A stretch of 43,880 bases of DNA from an uncultured Subdoligranulum sp. (GCA_904374465.1 CAJFFY010000019.1:1-43880); one strand, 5' to 3'; counted from the first letter of the stretch, positions 15,592-22,771 are shown. The notes: generated by a model from the letters alone, not told the origin. Numbers and translations: made by a program.

Positions 15592-16916
15592 CAGGTGGTT
15601 TCTCCTTTCGGCATGAATTGGCTGCGGATGCGCCGCAGGTCGGCCTCGGTTTCGTGGGGCAGGCCGTAGTACCAGGCCAGGGCCAGTTCGGGGCGCAGCA
15701 GACCGGCGTCCACCAGGTCCCGCTGCTCGGCCCAGACCCGGGCCCGGTCATACAGCACCCCGTCCCCCCAGTCGATGGTCAGGGCGGGGGTGTCGGCCCG
15801 GTCGGTCAGGCCGTACAGGGTGCCCAGGGCGCCGCACAGCGTCATGGCCTGGCGGGCGGCGTCCGCCCACATGGCCTGCAGATCCCGGATGGTCAGGTCG
15901 TAGTCCACGGCGGTGGCCGCCACCTCGGTGGCGGTGCGGGGCTCGGCTTCGGCCTCGGTCTCGCTCAGGATGCCCCGGCGCAGCCCCAGCAGGCTTTCGC
16001 AGCCCCGCAGCAGGTCCTGTTTGCGGGCCAGGTAGCTCTGTTCCCGCAGCGCCGGGCTGTAGACGGTGACCCCGATGTTGGCGGGGTCGTCGGGCAGTCC
16101 CACGAACAGGTCGTCCCGCAGGGTGCGGCGGCCCTGGGCGTCGGGGCGTAGCAGATCCTCCGACGCAAACACCCGGGAGGCGCCGTTGGCGAACTCGGTG
16201 TTGAGCTGTTCCTCGCACCGGGCCAGGGCGTGGAGCAGCCCCACCGCCGGGGCGTACACGCTGACCGCGTCGGCGGAACCGTCCACACAGTTGGCCAGCG
16301 GGGTGCGCAGCACCGCCAGCCCCACCCCCGGCACCCCGGGCAGAAAAAGCTGGGGCACCAGGTCGGCGCAGGCTTCCAGGGTGGAGAGCGGCACGCAGCG
16401 GCCCAGGGCCTGGCCGTTGAGCTCAAAGAGCCGGGTCTCGATGGTCAGGCCGTCCGCCCCGGCCACCCGGCGTTCCAGCAGGGCGTAGCGGGTGCTGTTC
16501 CGGGTGTGGGTCTCCATGGTGCCCACCGCCAGCAGGTTGCCGTGGGCGTCCCGGGCCAGGGGTGCGTAGCAGTCCCGCCGGATGGGTACAAAGTCCAGGG
16601 TGCGGCCGGTGGGCACGGGTTTCAGCAGGCATTCGCCCCCGATCAGGGCGTACTGCACGGCGGTTTTGGCCACGGCGTTCAGCGTCCGCAGGCTGTCCTG
16701 CCACAGCGGTCCGGCTGTGGGGGCCAGGCGGGCGTCGTATTCGGCAAAGACGGTGCGGCACAGCTTGCCCACAATGAGGGCGGCCAGCCGGGGGGCGGGG
16801 TCCTCGCCGGGACGGGGCGTCCCGTAGTACAGGTCCAGCCACTCCCGCAGGGCCGCCCGCATCCGGGGGCTGGTCACGTCGCTTTTGCCGAAGGCTTGTT
16901 CCAGATAGGTTTGCAA
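15591..16916 (-). CDS. Phage portal protein (SPP1-like)
   Basis: A 441-residue portal protein beginning with a TTG codon at 16916, six bases after an AAGGAG ribosome site. Supporting segments are WLDLYYGTPRPGEDPAP, AAKTAVQYALIGGECLLKP in variant form (AVAKTAVQYALIGGE), the wing region TLDFVPIRRDCYAPL, GLLHALARCEEQLNTEFANG and the C-terminal IRDLQAMWADAARQAMTLC crown helix. Portals form the twelve-subunit ring through which DNA enters the head, normally docked by the terminase. Here no terminase gene precedes it; the upstream gene is the regulator at 17133-17576. Confidence 0.85.
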   Translation of the reverse strand: MQTYLEQAFGKSDVTSPRMRAALREWLDLYYGTPRPGEDPAPRLAALIVGKLCRTVFAEYDARLAPTAGPLWQDSLRTLNAVAKTAVQYALIGGECLLKPVPTGRTLDFVPIRRDCYAPLARDAHGNLLAVGTMETHTRNSTRYALLERRVAGADGLTIETRLFELNGQALGRCVPLSTLEACADLVPQLFLPGVPGVGLAVLRTPLANCVDGSADAVSVYAPAVGLLHALARCEEQLNTEFANGASRVFASEDLLRPDAQGRRTLRDDLFVGLPDDPANIGVTVYSPALREQSYLARKQDLLRGCESLLGLRRGILSETEAEAEPRTATEVAATAVDYDLTIRDLQAMWADAARQAMTLCGALGTLYGLTDRADTPALTIDWGDGVLYDRARVWAEQRDLVDAGLLRPELALAWYYGLPHETEADLRRIRSQFMPKGETT

Positions 16917-16919
16917 ACT

Positions 16920-16997
16920 CTACTCCTTTCCCGCAGAATGATGGTCTTGCCCCGCACCGCGCCGCGGCACGCTTTGTACGGGGTGTTCGGTGTGCAT
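16920..16997 (-). CDS. Possible 25-residue leader peptide before portal
   Basis: A short frame (MHTEHPVQSVPRRGAG..., 25 residues) with a good GGAAAGGGGGAGATCCACC ribosome region. It ends in TAG four bases before the portal TTG start, so translation could be coupled. Another frame across the same bases reads CRGAVRGKTIILRER. It occupies the place where terminase genes are normally found. Coding status is uncertain; it may be a leader peptide or a chance frame. Confidence 0.35.
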   Translation of the reverse strand: MHTEHPVQSVPRRGAGQDHHSAGKE

Positions 16998-17021
16998 GGT
17001 GGATCTCCCCCTTTCCGCCCC

Positions 17022-17054
17022 GGGCAAAACAAAAACCCGCGGAAGGTTTTGCCC
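17022..17054 (-). promoter_or_regulatory. Leader hairpin in the structural operon transcript
   Basis: A 9-bp inverted repeat (GGGCAAAAC / GTTTTGCCC) encloses 15 nt that can themselves pair weakly (AAACC with GGTTT). It lies between the late promoter and the first ribosome site. It may affect mRNA stability or act as an attenuator; there is no T-run directly behind it. Confidence 0.5.
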
Positions 17055-17073
17055 TCCCACGAGTTTCAACGGT

Positions 17074-17102
17074 ATCATATTACTACTTTAAGTTGTGAAC
17101 AA
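17074..17102 (-). promoter_or_regulatory. Probable late promoter of the phage structural operon
   Basis: TATGAT (17074-17079) with TTGTTC (17097-17102) at 17 bp. The -10 is good, the -35 poor, as expected for a promoter that needs an activator. The palindrome GTTGTTCACAAC overlaps the -35 box. The upstream gene, on the same strand, encodes a sigma-like regulator. Confidence 0.6.
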
Positions 17103-17132
17103 CAATGAGTTTTCGGGAAAACTTCCTCCTGT

Positions 17133-17576
17133 TCAGGAAATCTTGGTTCCGGCAGTTTTGCAAGCCGGTTCCAGGTCCAGGTCCAGCACCCCGGCGCGGT
17201 GGATCTGGTAGACCCGGCGCAGTACCAGGCCCACGGCGTCGGCGATTTCGGGGTAGGTCTGGCCCAGGATGTAGCGCCGCCGCAGCACCTCCTGCACGTC
17301 GGGGGCGGCCACGGCGGCCACCACCCGCATGACCTCAAAGCGGCGGTCCACGCAGTCTTCAATCTCCTGTTCCAGCTTTTTTCTCGTTTCATCGATGCGT
17401 TCCACCGCCCGGGGCAGCCGGTTCACGTCGGGTCCGGCCCCGGGCATGCCGCCCATGCAGGCGGTGACGCGCTCGGCGTCGCTGCGCAGCATTTCCAGTT
17501 CACTTTCCAGCATCCGTTCGCGGTTGACCGCCGCGCGGTATTGGCTCAGCCAGGCAATTTTTTCTTTGTAGGTCAT
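17133..17576 (-). CDS. Phage sigma-70-region-4-like transcriptional regulator (DUF1492/ArpU-like)
   Basis: A 147-residue protein starting MTYKEKIAWLSQYRAAVNR at the ATG at 17576, with a CAGGAGGAGCT ribosome site; ten residues further upstream are open but unlikely. The first 80 residues form a coiled coil (RMLESELEMLRSDAERV, RIDETRKKLEQEIEDC). The C-terminal part, VLRRRYILGQTYPEIADAV followed by GLVLRRVYQIHRAGV, is a sigma-70 region 4-type helix-turn-helix. This layout is typical of late-gene regulators (DUF1492, ArpU, RinA groups), which usually sit right before the terminase genes. Here the next gene is the portal. It has its own strong promoter. It probably activates the promoter at 17074-17102. 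Confidence 0.8.
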   Translation of the reverse strand: MTYKEKIAWLSQYRAAVNRERMLESELEMLRSDAERVTACMGGMPGAGPDVNRLPRAVERIDETRKKLEQEIEDCVDRRFEVMRVVAAVAAPDVQEVLRRRYILGQTYPEIADAVGLVLRRVYQIHRAGVLDLDLEPACKTAGTKIS

Positions 17577-17638
17577 AGCTCCTCCTGTTCCAGGTCGATT
17601 TTTCATGCAGACAATGGGGACTTTGTTGGTTACTTCCC

Positions 17639-17667
17639 ATCATAGTTCAACAACCGTTGGTTGTCAA
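17639..17667 (-). promoter_or_regulatory. Promoter of the phage regulator gene
   Basis: TTGACA (17662-17667), 17 bp and TATGAT (17639-17644). The spacer contains CAAC-G-GTTG, an inverted repeat that could bind a repressor or the regulator itself. Confidence 0.85.
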
Positions 17668-17670
17668 TAC

Positions 17671-17704
17671 AAAAAACGGGACTGCCACAGGGCAGTCCCG
17701 TTTT
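17671..17704. terminator. Bidirectional Rho-independent terminator
   Basis: A 12-bp stem (17675-17686 with 17691-17702), loop ACAG, with A-run on one side and T-run on the other. On the minus strand it would stop transcripts from the cardiolipin synthase side before the phage regulator promoter. Confidence 0.85.
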
Positions 17705-17719
17705 GCGGATGCTATTTTT

Positions 17720-17933
17720 TGGCTTGTTCCTTCTTTGCAAAGACCTACTTTCTTTGCAAAGAAAGTAGGCAAAGAAACTCTAAACAAATATTCCGGGACA
17801 AGGTGGTTGCGGGAGAACGGCGGGGTCTTGGGGGCGTGCAGCCCCCAAGCCGTGCCCCGCGCCTCGGAACTAGCGGCGACTTTTTTCGGTTCCTTTTTGG
17901 TCGGTCAAAAAGGAACATACCGCAACCTTGCGG
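17720..17933. repeat. Palindrome-rich non-coding element
   Basis: About 215 bp without a credible gene, holding a perfect 26-bp palindrome (17744-17769). A stem-loop with CTTGGGGGC/GCCCCCAAG lies at 17827-17849, extended by CGGGG/CCCCG at 17821-17859. A further stem of GTTCC plus T5 with A5 plus GGAAC lies at 17889-17916, and a CCGCAA/TTGCGG hairpin at 17920-17933. GGTTGCGG (17805-17812) can also pair with CCGCAACC (17920-17927), closing the inner part into one multi-branched structure. It could be a mobile extragenic repeat or a structured RNA; copy number in the genome is not visible here. Confidence 0.6.
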
Positions 17934-17945
17934 CCCGTCGCCCTT

Positions 17946-19508
17946 TCAGCAAAGGGGCGCCACCAACCGCAAAACGGCGCTGTGCAGCGTGCCCAAAAAG
18001 CCGGTGCGGCAGTCCTCCAGCGCCACGGGGGCGCTTTCCTTCTCGATGGACTGCATATCGGCCAGGATATCCTCCAGCACCTTGCCGCCATACAGCAGGG
18101 CGCTGCACTCAAAGTGCAGGTAGAGGCTGCGGTAGTCCAGGTTGACGGTACCCACGGCGGCCACCCGGTCGTCGCACAGCCAGGTTTTGGCGTGCAGGAA
18201 TCCCGGGGTGTAGGTGTAGATGTGCACCCCCGCCCGCAGCAGCGCCGGGAAATAGCTGCGGGTCATCAGATAGATGGTGGGTTTGTCGGGGATGCCGGGG
18301 GTGAAGATTTTGACCTCCACGCCGCGCTTGGCGGCCAGCCGCAGCGCGGTGATCAGGTCGTTGTCCAGGATCAGGTAGGGCGTGCAGATGTACAGCCGCT
18401 TCTGGGCCTGGTTGATCAGTTCCAGGTAGACATTCTTGGCCACCGATTCCCGGTCCACCGGGCTGTCCGCAAAGGGTTGCACCAGGCAGTCGGTGGGCAG
18501 CGGGTCCACCGGGGGCAAAGCGGCCTCCAGATCCAGGGGTTCTTTGGGGTAGTGGGCCTTCCAGAAGGCCAGGAAGATGTTGGCAAAGCTGCGGGCGGCG
18601 GGACCTTCCAGCCGGACGCCGCTGTCCTTCCAGTAGCCGAACCGCACCAGCTTGTTGATGTACTCGTCGGCCAGGTTGACGCCCCCCGTGAAGGCGATCC
18701 GCCCGTCGATGACCATGATCTTGCGGTGGTCCCGGTTGTTCATGACCAGGTTCAGCAGCGGTACGCACCGGTTGAAGGAGAAAGCCCGGATGCCCTCGGC
18801 GCGCAGCGTCTCATCGTAGTTGTGGGGCAGCAGGCTCAGGCAGCCGGCGTCGTCGTAGCACACCCGCACATCCAGGCCCTGGGCAGCCTTCCGGCGCAGA
18901 ATTTCATGGATCTGCCCCCACATCTCCCCCATGCCGATGATGAAGCTTTCCACATAGATGCTCTTTTGGGCGCTCTGCAGGGCGGGCAGCATGTCGGCAA
19001 ACATGGCCTCGCCGCTGGGATAGTACCGCACGGCGGTGCCGTCAAACACCGGGCCGGGGGCAAAGTCCCGCACATAGCGGGCGGTCTGGGCGGCGCGGGG
19101 ATCCCGGTGTTCCAGCAGCTCCTGGGCGGCGGGGTCGGCGGTGCGCAGCGGAACCAGCTGGGCCTCCGCCCGTTCCAGCCGGTGCCGCAGCCGGATGGCC
19201 GGGCGCTTGTCGCCCCACAAAAGATAGAGCAGGCCGCCCTGCACCGGCATGACGGTGAACAGAATCAGCCAGCTGATCTTGAACTCCGGCACGGTGGAAT
19301 CCTGGCGGATCAGCGCCAGGCACATCAACACACTGAGGGCCAGCCCCACGCCGTTGACCCAGGCCGCGTACTCGCTGAGGCGGAAAAACAGCACAAACAG
19401 CCAGACAAACTGCACCAGCAACAATATGCCGGTGACCACCAGGCGGCTGAACACCAGGGAAAGAATCTTGCGCACCACATGGCGCCATGTAAATTTTCGT
19501 CCGGACAT
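17946..19508 (-). CDS. cls: Cardiolipin synthase (phospholipase D superfamily)
   Basis: A 520-residue membrane enzyme that joins phosphatidylglycerol molecules into cardiolipin. The start ATG at 19508 (MSGRKFTWRHVVRK) has a GAGG ribosome site five bases ahead; upstream open frame is not credible. Two N-terminal helices (about residues 14-42 and 46-66, with a further hydrophobic stretch near 80-98) anchor it. The two HKD motifs are HRKIMVID at 261-268 and HAKTWLCD at 439-446, both followed by the usual G(G/T)VN. The spacing and total length agree with bacterial Cls. It is preceded by a small gene with a terminator in between. Confidence 0.95.
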   Translation of the reverse strand: MSGRKFTWRHVVRKILSLVFSRLVVTGILLLVQFVWLFVLFFRLSEYAAWVNGVGLALSVLMCLALIRQDSTVPEFKISWLILFTVMPVQGGLLYLLWGDKRPAIRLRHRLERAEAQLVPLRTADPAAQELLEHRDPRAAQTARYVRDFAPGPVFDGTAVRYYPSGEAMFADMLPALQSAQKSIYVESFIIGMGEMWGQIHEILRRKAAQGLDVRVCYDDAGCLSLLPHNYDETLRAEGIRAFSFNRCVPLLNLVMNNRDHRKIMVIDGRIAFTGGVNLADEYINKLVRFGYWKDSGVRLEGPAARSFANIFLAFWKAHYPKEPLDLEAALPPVDPLPTDCLVQPFADSPVDRESVAKNVYLELINQAQKRLYICTPYLILDNDLITALRLAAKRGVEVKIFTPGIPDKPTIYLMTRSYFPALLRAGVHIYTYTPGFLHAKTWLCDDRVAAVGTVNLDYRSLYLHFECSALLYGGKVLEDILADMQSIEKESAPVALEDCRTGFLGTLHSAVLRLVAPLC

Positions 19509-19530
19509 ATGCACCTCGATACAGTCGCAT

Positions 19531-19571
19531 AAAAACAAAACACACCCCGTCCGCCATGCGGGCGAGGTGTG
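19531..19571 (-). terminator. Terminator after the 51-residue gene
   Basis: Stem CACACCTCGCCCGC paired with GCGGACGGGGTGTG (one wobble, one mismatch), then TTTTGTTTTT on the minus strand. No clear promoter is seen between it and the cardiolipin synthase gene, so read-through may drive that gene. Confidence 0.8.
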
Positions 19572-19593
19572 CGGGAAACCAACCAAAGCAGAC

Positions 19594-19749
19594 TCAGGCG
19601 CGGTGGTCAATGGCCGCCATGCAGTCGTCCATCGTCAGGAAGGTGTTGGCACAATCCGAACCGATAAACCAGCGTTCCTCGCCATTGCAGACGATCTTGC
19701 GGATCAGTTTGCCGTGGTACTCGGTCTGGATGTAAATTCCATTGGACAT
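19594..19749 (-). CDS. Small conserved-type hypothetical protein
   Basis: A 51-residue protein (MSNGIYIQTEYHGKLIRKIV ending DHRA). The start at 19749 has a GGGGAGGAATCACA ribosome site, better than the ATG nine codons upstream. It contains two Cys and two Trp/Tyr-rich short strands (GEERWFIGSDCANTFL) and looks like a small folded cytoplasmic protein. I do not recognise a family. A terminator follows. The 340-bp gap between this gene and the transketolase gene holds only the promoter at 19993-20020 that I can support. Confidence 0.75.
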   Translation of the reverse strand: MSNGIYIQTEYHGKLIRKIVCNGEERWFIGSDCANTFLTMDDCMAAIDHRA

Positions 19750-19992
19750 TGTGATTCCTCCCCAAATATAGTGCATCCGTCACCAGGCTGCCCCATATAA
19801 GGGTGGGCCGCGCCGTGCTTTATTAAAAATTATGCCACAGATCCCGCCGGTGTGCAAGTGCCATTTCGCCGTTCTTTGCCATACAATCGACCCATTTTTT
19901 GGCACAACGCACAAAAGGTGCGCAGCAAGGCGGCTTTTGATGTTCGGCAACGACAAAACCCGACGAAAACCGGCCGAATTTGTAAAAAAATC

Positions 19993-20020
19993 TTGCCAGC
20001 CGCGTCGGTTTGTGTATAAT
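19993..20020 (+). promoter_or_regulatory. Promoter of the transketolase operon
   Basis: TTGCCA (19993-19998), 16-bp spacer, TATAAT (20015-20020). The leader to the ATG at 20090 is about 60 nt. Confidence 0.8.
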
Positions 20021-20089
20021 ATAAGGTAGTGTATTGTGTGGCGGTGGTGTAGCCGTCTGACTTTTTATACGGACCGGAGGAACTTGACT

Positions 20090-20959
20090 ATGACAAAACT
20101 GGAAACGCTGCAGTTAAAGCTGACGGCAACCCGCGTGCGGATGGGTATCATTGAGGCTACCCACGGCGCCGGCTGCGGTCACCCGGGCGGCAGCCTGTCT
20201 TCTGCGGATGTCCTGACATATCTGTACTTCCGTGAGATGCGTATTGACCCCGAACAGCCGCAGGATCCCAACCGGGACCGCTTTGTGCTCAGCAAAGGCC
20301 ACTGCGCGCCCGCGCTGTACGCCACCCTGGCGGAGCGGGGCTTCTTCCCGGTGGCAGACCTGCCCACCCTGCGCCACTCCAACAGCTACCTGCAGGGACA
20401 TCCCAACATGAACACCGTGCCCGGTGTGGACATGTCCACCGGCAGCCTGGGCCAGGGTGTTTCCACCGCCTGCGGCATGGCGCTGGCCGCCAAGCAGCTG
20501 GGCAGCGACATCAACGTCTACACCCTGCTGGGCGACGGCGAAATTGACGAGGGCCAGTGCTGGGAGGCGTTCATGTTCGCCAACCACTACAAGCTGGACA
20601 ACCTGTGCATCATGATCGACGTCAACGGCCTGCAGATCGACGGCCCCACCCGTCAGGTCATGAACTCCGAGCCGCTGGACCGCAAGATGGATGCCTTCGG
20701 CTTCAACACCATCGTCTGCAACGGCAACTCCTTTGCAGAGCTGGAACAGGCCTTCAAGATGTTTGACCTGTCCCACGGCAGCGGCAAACCCACCTGCTTC
20801 CTGCTGCGCACCACCAAGGGCCTGGGCGTCAGCTACATGCAGAACGCGGTGGAATGGCACGGCAAGGCGCCCAACGACGATGAGTACGAAAAGGCGATGG
20901 AAGAGCTGCGTGCGGCCCATGAATCACTGGAAAAGGAGATCGAGCTCAACAATGGCTGA
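20090..20959 (+). CDS. Transketolase, N-terminal (ThDP-binding) subunit
   Basis: A 289-residue half-size transketolase. It starts MTKLETLQLKLTATRVRMG at the ATG at 20090, behind a CCGGAGGAACTTGACT ribosome site. Visible motifs are GHPGGSLSSADVLTYLY, DRFVLSKGHCAPALYATL, TGSLGQGVSTACGMALAAK, and the thiamine diphosphate/Mg motif GDGEIDEGQCWEA continuing to IDVNGLQIDG. With the next gene it forms the complete enzyme of the non-oxidative pentose phosphate pathway, moving two-carbon units between sugar phosphates. The split arrangement is common in Firmicutes and archaea. The next gene overlaps by eight bases, so the subunits are made in equal amounts. Confidence 0.95.
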   Translation: MTKLETLQLKLTATRVRMGIIEATHGAGCGHPGGSLSSADVLTYLYFREMRIDPEQPQDPNRDRFVLSKGHCAPALYATLAERGFFPVADLPTLRHSNSYLQGHPNMNTVPGVDMSTGSLGQGVSTACGMALAAKQLGSDINVYTLLGDGEIDEGQCWEAFMFANHYKLDNLCIMIDVNGLQIDGPTRQVMNSEPLDRKMDAFGFNTIVCNGNSFAELEQAFKMFDLSHGSGKPTCFLLRTTKGLGVSYMQNAVEWHGKAPNDDEYEKAMEELRAAHESLEKEIELNNG

Positions 20960-21941
20960 GATGAAAAAAATTGCCACCCGCGTCAGCTACGGCAACACGC
21001 TGGTGGAGCTGGCCCGTCAGGGCGCCGACAATCTGGTCGTGTTTGACGCCGACCTGGCCGCCGCCACCAAGACGGAAATTTTCCGCAACGAATACCCCGA
21101 CCGTCACTTTGACTGCGGCATCGCCGAACAGAACATGGTGGGCGTGGCCGCCGGCATGAGCACCATGGGCTATGTCCCCTTCGTGTCCAGCTTTGCCATG
21201 TTTGCCGCGGGCCGCGCCTTTGAGCAGATCCGCAACACTGTGGGTTACCCCCACCTGAACGTCAAGATCGCGGCCACCCACGCCGGCCTGTCGGTTGGCG
21301 AGGACGGTGCTTCCCACCAGTGCTGCGAGGACATCGCCCTCATGCGCACCATTCCCGGCATGGTCATCCTGAGCCCTGCCGACGATGTGGAGGCCCGCGC
21401 CGCCGTCATCGCCGCCTACAACTACAACGGCCCGGTCTACCTGCGTTTTTCCCGGCTGGCTTCCCCGGTCTTCCATGACCCCGAGAACTACGAGTTCCAG
21501 ATCGGCAAGGGCGAAAAGCTCACCGACGGCTACGACATCGCGGTCATCGCCACCGGCCTGATGGTCAGCGAGGCCCTGCGGGCCGCCGTGCTGGCCAAGC
21601 GCCAGGGCATCAGCGTGCGGGTCATCAACATGCCCACCATCAAGCCGCTGGACGAGGAGATCATCCTCACCGCCGCCCGGGAATGCCGCCGCATCCTGAC
21701 CGTGGAGGAGCACAACGTCATCGGCGGTCTGGGCGAGGCCGTCTGCGGCGTCCTCAGCGAAAAGCTGCCCTGCTATGTGCGCCGCCTGGGCGTGCAGGAC
21801 CAGTTCGGCCATTCCGGCCCCGCCAACGAGGTGCTGCGTGACTACGGTCTGTCCGCCGAGGCCATCGCCGCCGCCGTGCGGGAGATCGTCCGCCCCGAGC
21901 AGAACCAGCAGTCCCAGCAGCCCGCCGAACAGAATTCCTGA
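20952..21941 (+). CDS. Transketolase, C-terminal (pyrimidine-binding) subunit
   Basis: A 329-residue partner of the preceding gene product. MAEMKKIATRVSYGNTLVEL begins at the ATG at 20952, which overlaps the upstream stop; a second ATG at 20961 is also possible. FDCGIAEQNMVGVAAGMSTM holds the catalytic Glu that contacts the pyrimidine ring of ThDP. HAGLSVGEDGASHQCCEDIA carries the substrate-binding His and Asp. The C-terminal third is the transketolase C domain (VEEHNVIGGLGEAVCGVLSE). A Gln-rich tail (QNQQSQQPAEQNS) is unusual but minor. A strong terminator follows the stop. Confidence 0.95.
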   Translation: MAEMKKIATRVSYGNTLVELARQGADNLVVFDADLAAATKTEIFRNEYPDRHFDCGIAEQNMVGVAAGMSTMGYVPFVSSFAMFAAGRAFEQIRNTVGYPHLNVKIAATHAGLSVGEDGASHQCCEDIALMRTIPGMVILSPADDVEARAAVIAAYNYNGPVYLRFSRLASPVFHDPENYEFQIGKGEKLTDGYDIAVIATGLMVSEALRAAVLAKRQGISVRVINMPTIKPLDEEIILTAARECRRILTVEEHNVIGGLGEAVCGVLSEKLPCYVRRLGVQDQFGHSGPANEVLRDYGLSAEAIAAAVREIVRPEQNQQSQQPAEQNS

Positions 21942-21955
21942 ATCCGTACATGACA

Positions 21956-21992
21956 CCGCCCCGGGGGCCTTGCGGCCCCCGGGGCGGTTTTT
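21956..21992 (+). terminator. Terminator of the transketolase operon
   Basis: A 14-bp perfect GC stem (21956-21969 with 21974-21987), TTGC loop and a T-run. Confidence 0.92.
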
Positions 21993-21995
21993 GTG

Positions 21996-22418
21996 TTACA
22001 TCTCTTTTTCCAGACGGATACGGCAGTACACCGCATACCCCTGCACCAGCAGATACGCTCCCACCAGCAGCAAAATGGCCGTCAGATCGACTTTCATCAA
22101 GGCAAAGGTCAGCAGCAGCGCCGCGAATACAAAAACCATCAGGTCAAACGCCTTGGCTTTGGCCCGCAGTGCCAACTGGATATTGCGCTCATCCCCTTCC
22201 TCGATCGCTTTCTGCCGGGCCAGTTCGGGATCCCCCTGCAGGGTCTTGCGCTGTACCAGCTGCCCGATTCCCTGCCCCAGCAACCCGGCACCTACCCCCA
22301 GACAGACAAAGGGCAGCACCTGCAGCATCGGCAGATCCAGGTGCAGCATCACAGCTGCCGCCATCAGGAGCAGCACTCCGACCAGAATGCATACAGTGTC
22401 TTTCCAATTCTGTTTCAT
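21996..22418 (-). CDS. Integral membrane protein paired with HTH regulator
   Basis: A 140-residue protein with four predicted helices in two pairs (near residues 9-27, 33-50, 91-108 and 110-130), joined by a charged loop (GDPELARQKAIEEGDERNIQ). The pair HTH regulator plus small four-helix membrane protein, overlapping by four bases, is a frequent arrangement in Clostridia. Their biological role is not known. The ATG at 22418 is translationally coupled (ATGA). No catalytic residue can be seen. Confidence 0.8.
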   Translation of the reverse strand: MKQNWKDTVCILVGVLLLMAAAVMLHLDLPMLQVLPFVCLGVGAGLLGQGIGQLVQRKTLQGDPELARQKAIEEGDERNIQLALRAKAKAFDLMVFVFAALLLTFALMKVDLTAILLLVGAYLLVQGYAVYCRIRLEKEM

Positions 22419-22618
22419 AGCGGTTCCTCCTCATAGATGAAGATGTCCTCAATCTGCATGCCGAAATACCGGGCAATCTTGAACGCCAGCAGGATGGATG
22501 GGTTATAGCGGCCGTTTTCCAGCGACCCGATGGTCTGACGGGAAACGGAAAGCGCCGCGGCCAATTCCTCCTGACGAATCCCACGACTTTTGCGAATCTC
22601 TTCCAGGCGATTTTTCAT
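22415..22618 (-). CDS. Short Xre/Cro-type HTH transcriptional regulator
   Basis: A 67-residue DNA-binding protein consisting of one HTH_3 domain: MKNRLEEIRKSRGIRQEELA, ALSVSRQTIGSLENGRYNPS and the C-terminal DIFIYEEE typical of this subfamily. Longer in-frame starts exist up to 22693 but would place the promoter inside the coding region, so the ATG at 22618 is chosen. A palindrome overlapping the transcription start (22638-22663) suggests that it represses itself and the co-transcribed membrane protein gene. Confidence 0.9.
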   Translation of the reverse strand: MKNRLEEIRKSRGIRQEELAAALSVSRQTIGSLENGRYNPSILLAFKIARYFGMQIEDIFIYEEEPL

Positions 22619-22637
22619 GGCTGCCCTCTTTCTCTCG

Positions 22638-22663
22638 TTCATGGAAAGTTTGCTTTCCATGAA
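22638..22663. promoter_or_regulatory. Operator-like palindrome of the HTH/membrane operon
   Basis: An 11-bp perfect inverted repeat TTCATGGAAAG-N4-CTTTCCATGAA located immediately downstream of the -10 box. A further ATGGAAAGC half-site lies just upstream of the -35 (about 22697-22705 on the minus strand). Confidence 0.7.
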
Positions 22664-22664
22664 C

Positions 22665-22693
22665 AGCATACCATAGCCCTGAAAAAATGTCAA
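22665..22693 (-). promoter_or_regulatory. Promoter of the HTH/membrane operon
   Basis: TTGACA (22688-22693), 17 bp, TATGCT (22665-22670). Confidence 0.85.
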
Positions 22694-22712
22694 GTAAGCT
22701 TTCCATTTTTTC

Positions 22713-22757
22713 TAAAAAAAGTCGGTCCCGCAGGTTTTCCACCGGGACCGGCTTTTT
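22713..22757 (-). terminator. Terminator after flavodoxin
   Basis: CGGTCCCG (22723-22730) pairs with CGGGACCG (22743-22750); a long T-run follows on the minus strand and a shorter one on the plus strand. Confidence 0.8.
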
Positions 22758-22771
22758 TGTGCAAAACTTTT

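Noticed and set aside
2430..17576. Contractile tail or secretion-type injection system
   Set aside because: No sheath, spike or AAA+ ATPase gene is present; the Gp15 chaperone, tape measure and portal/capsid genes indicate a siphophage-like particle.
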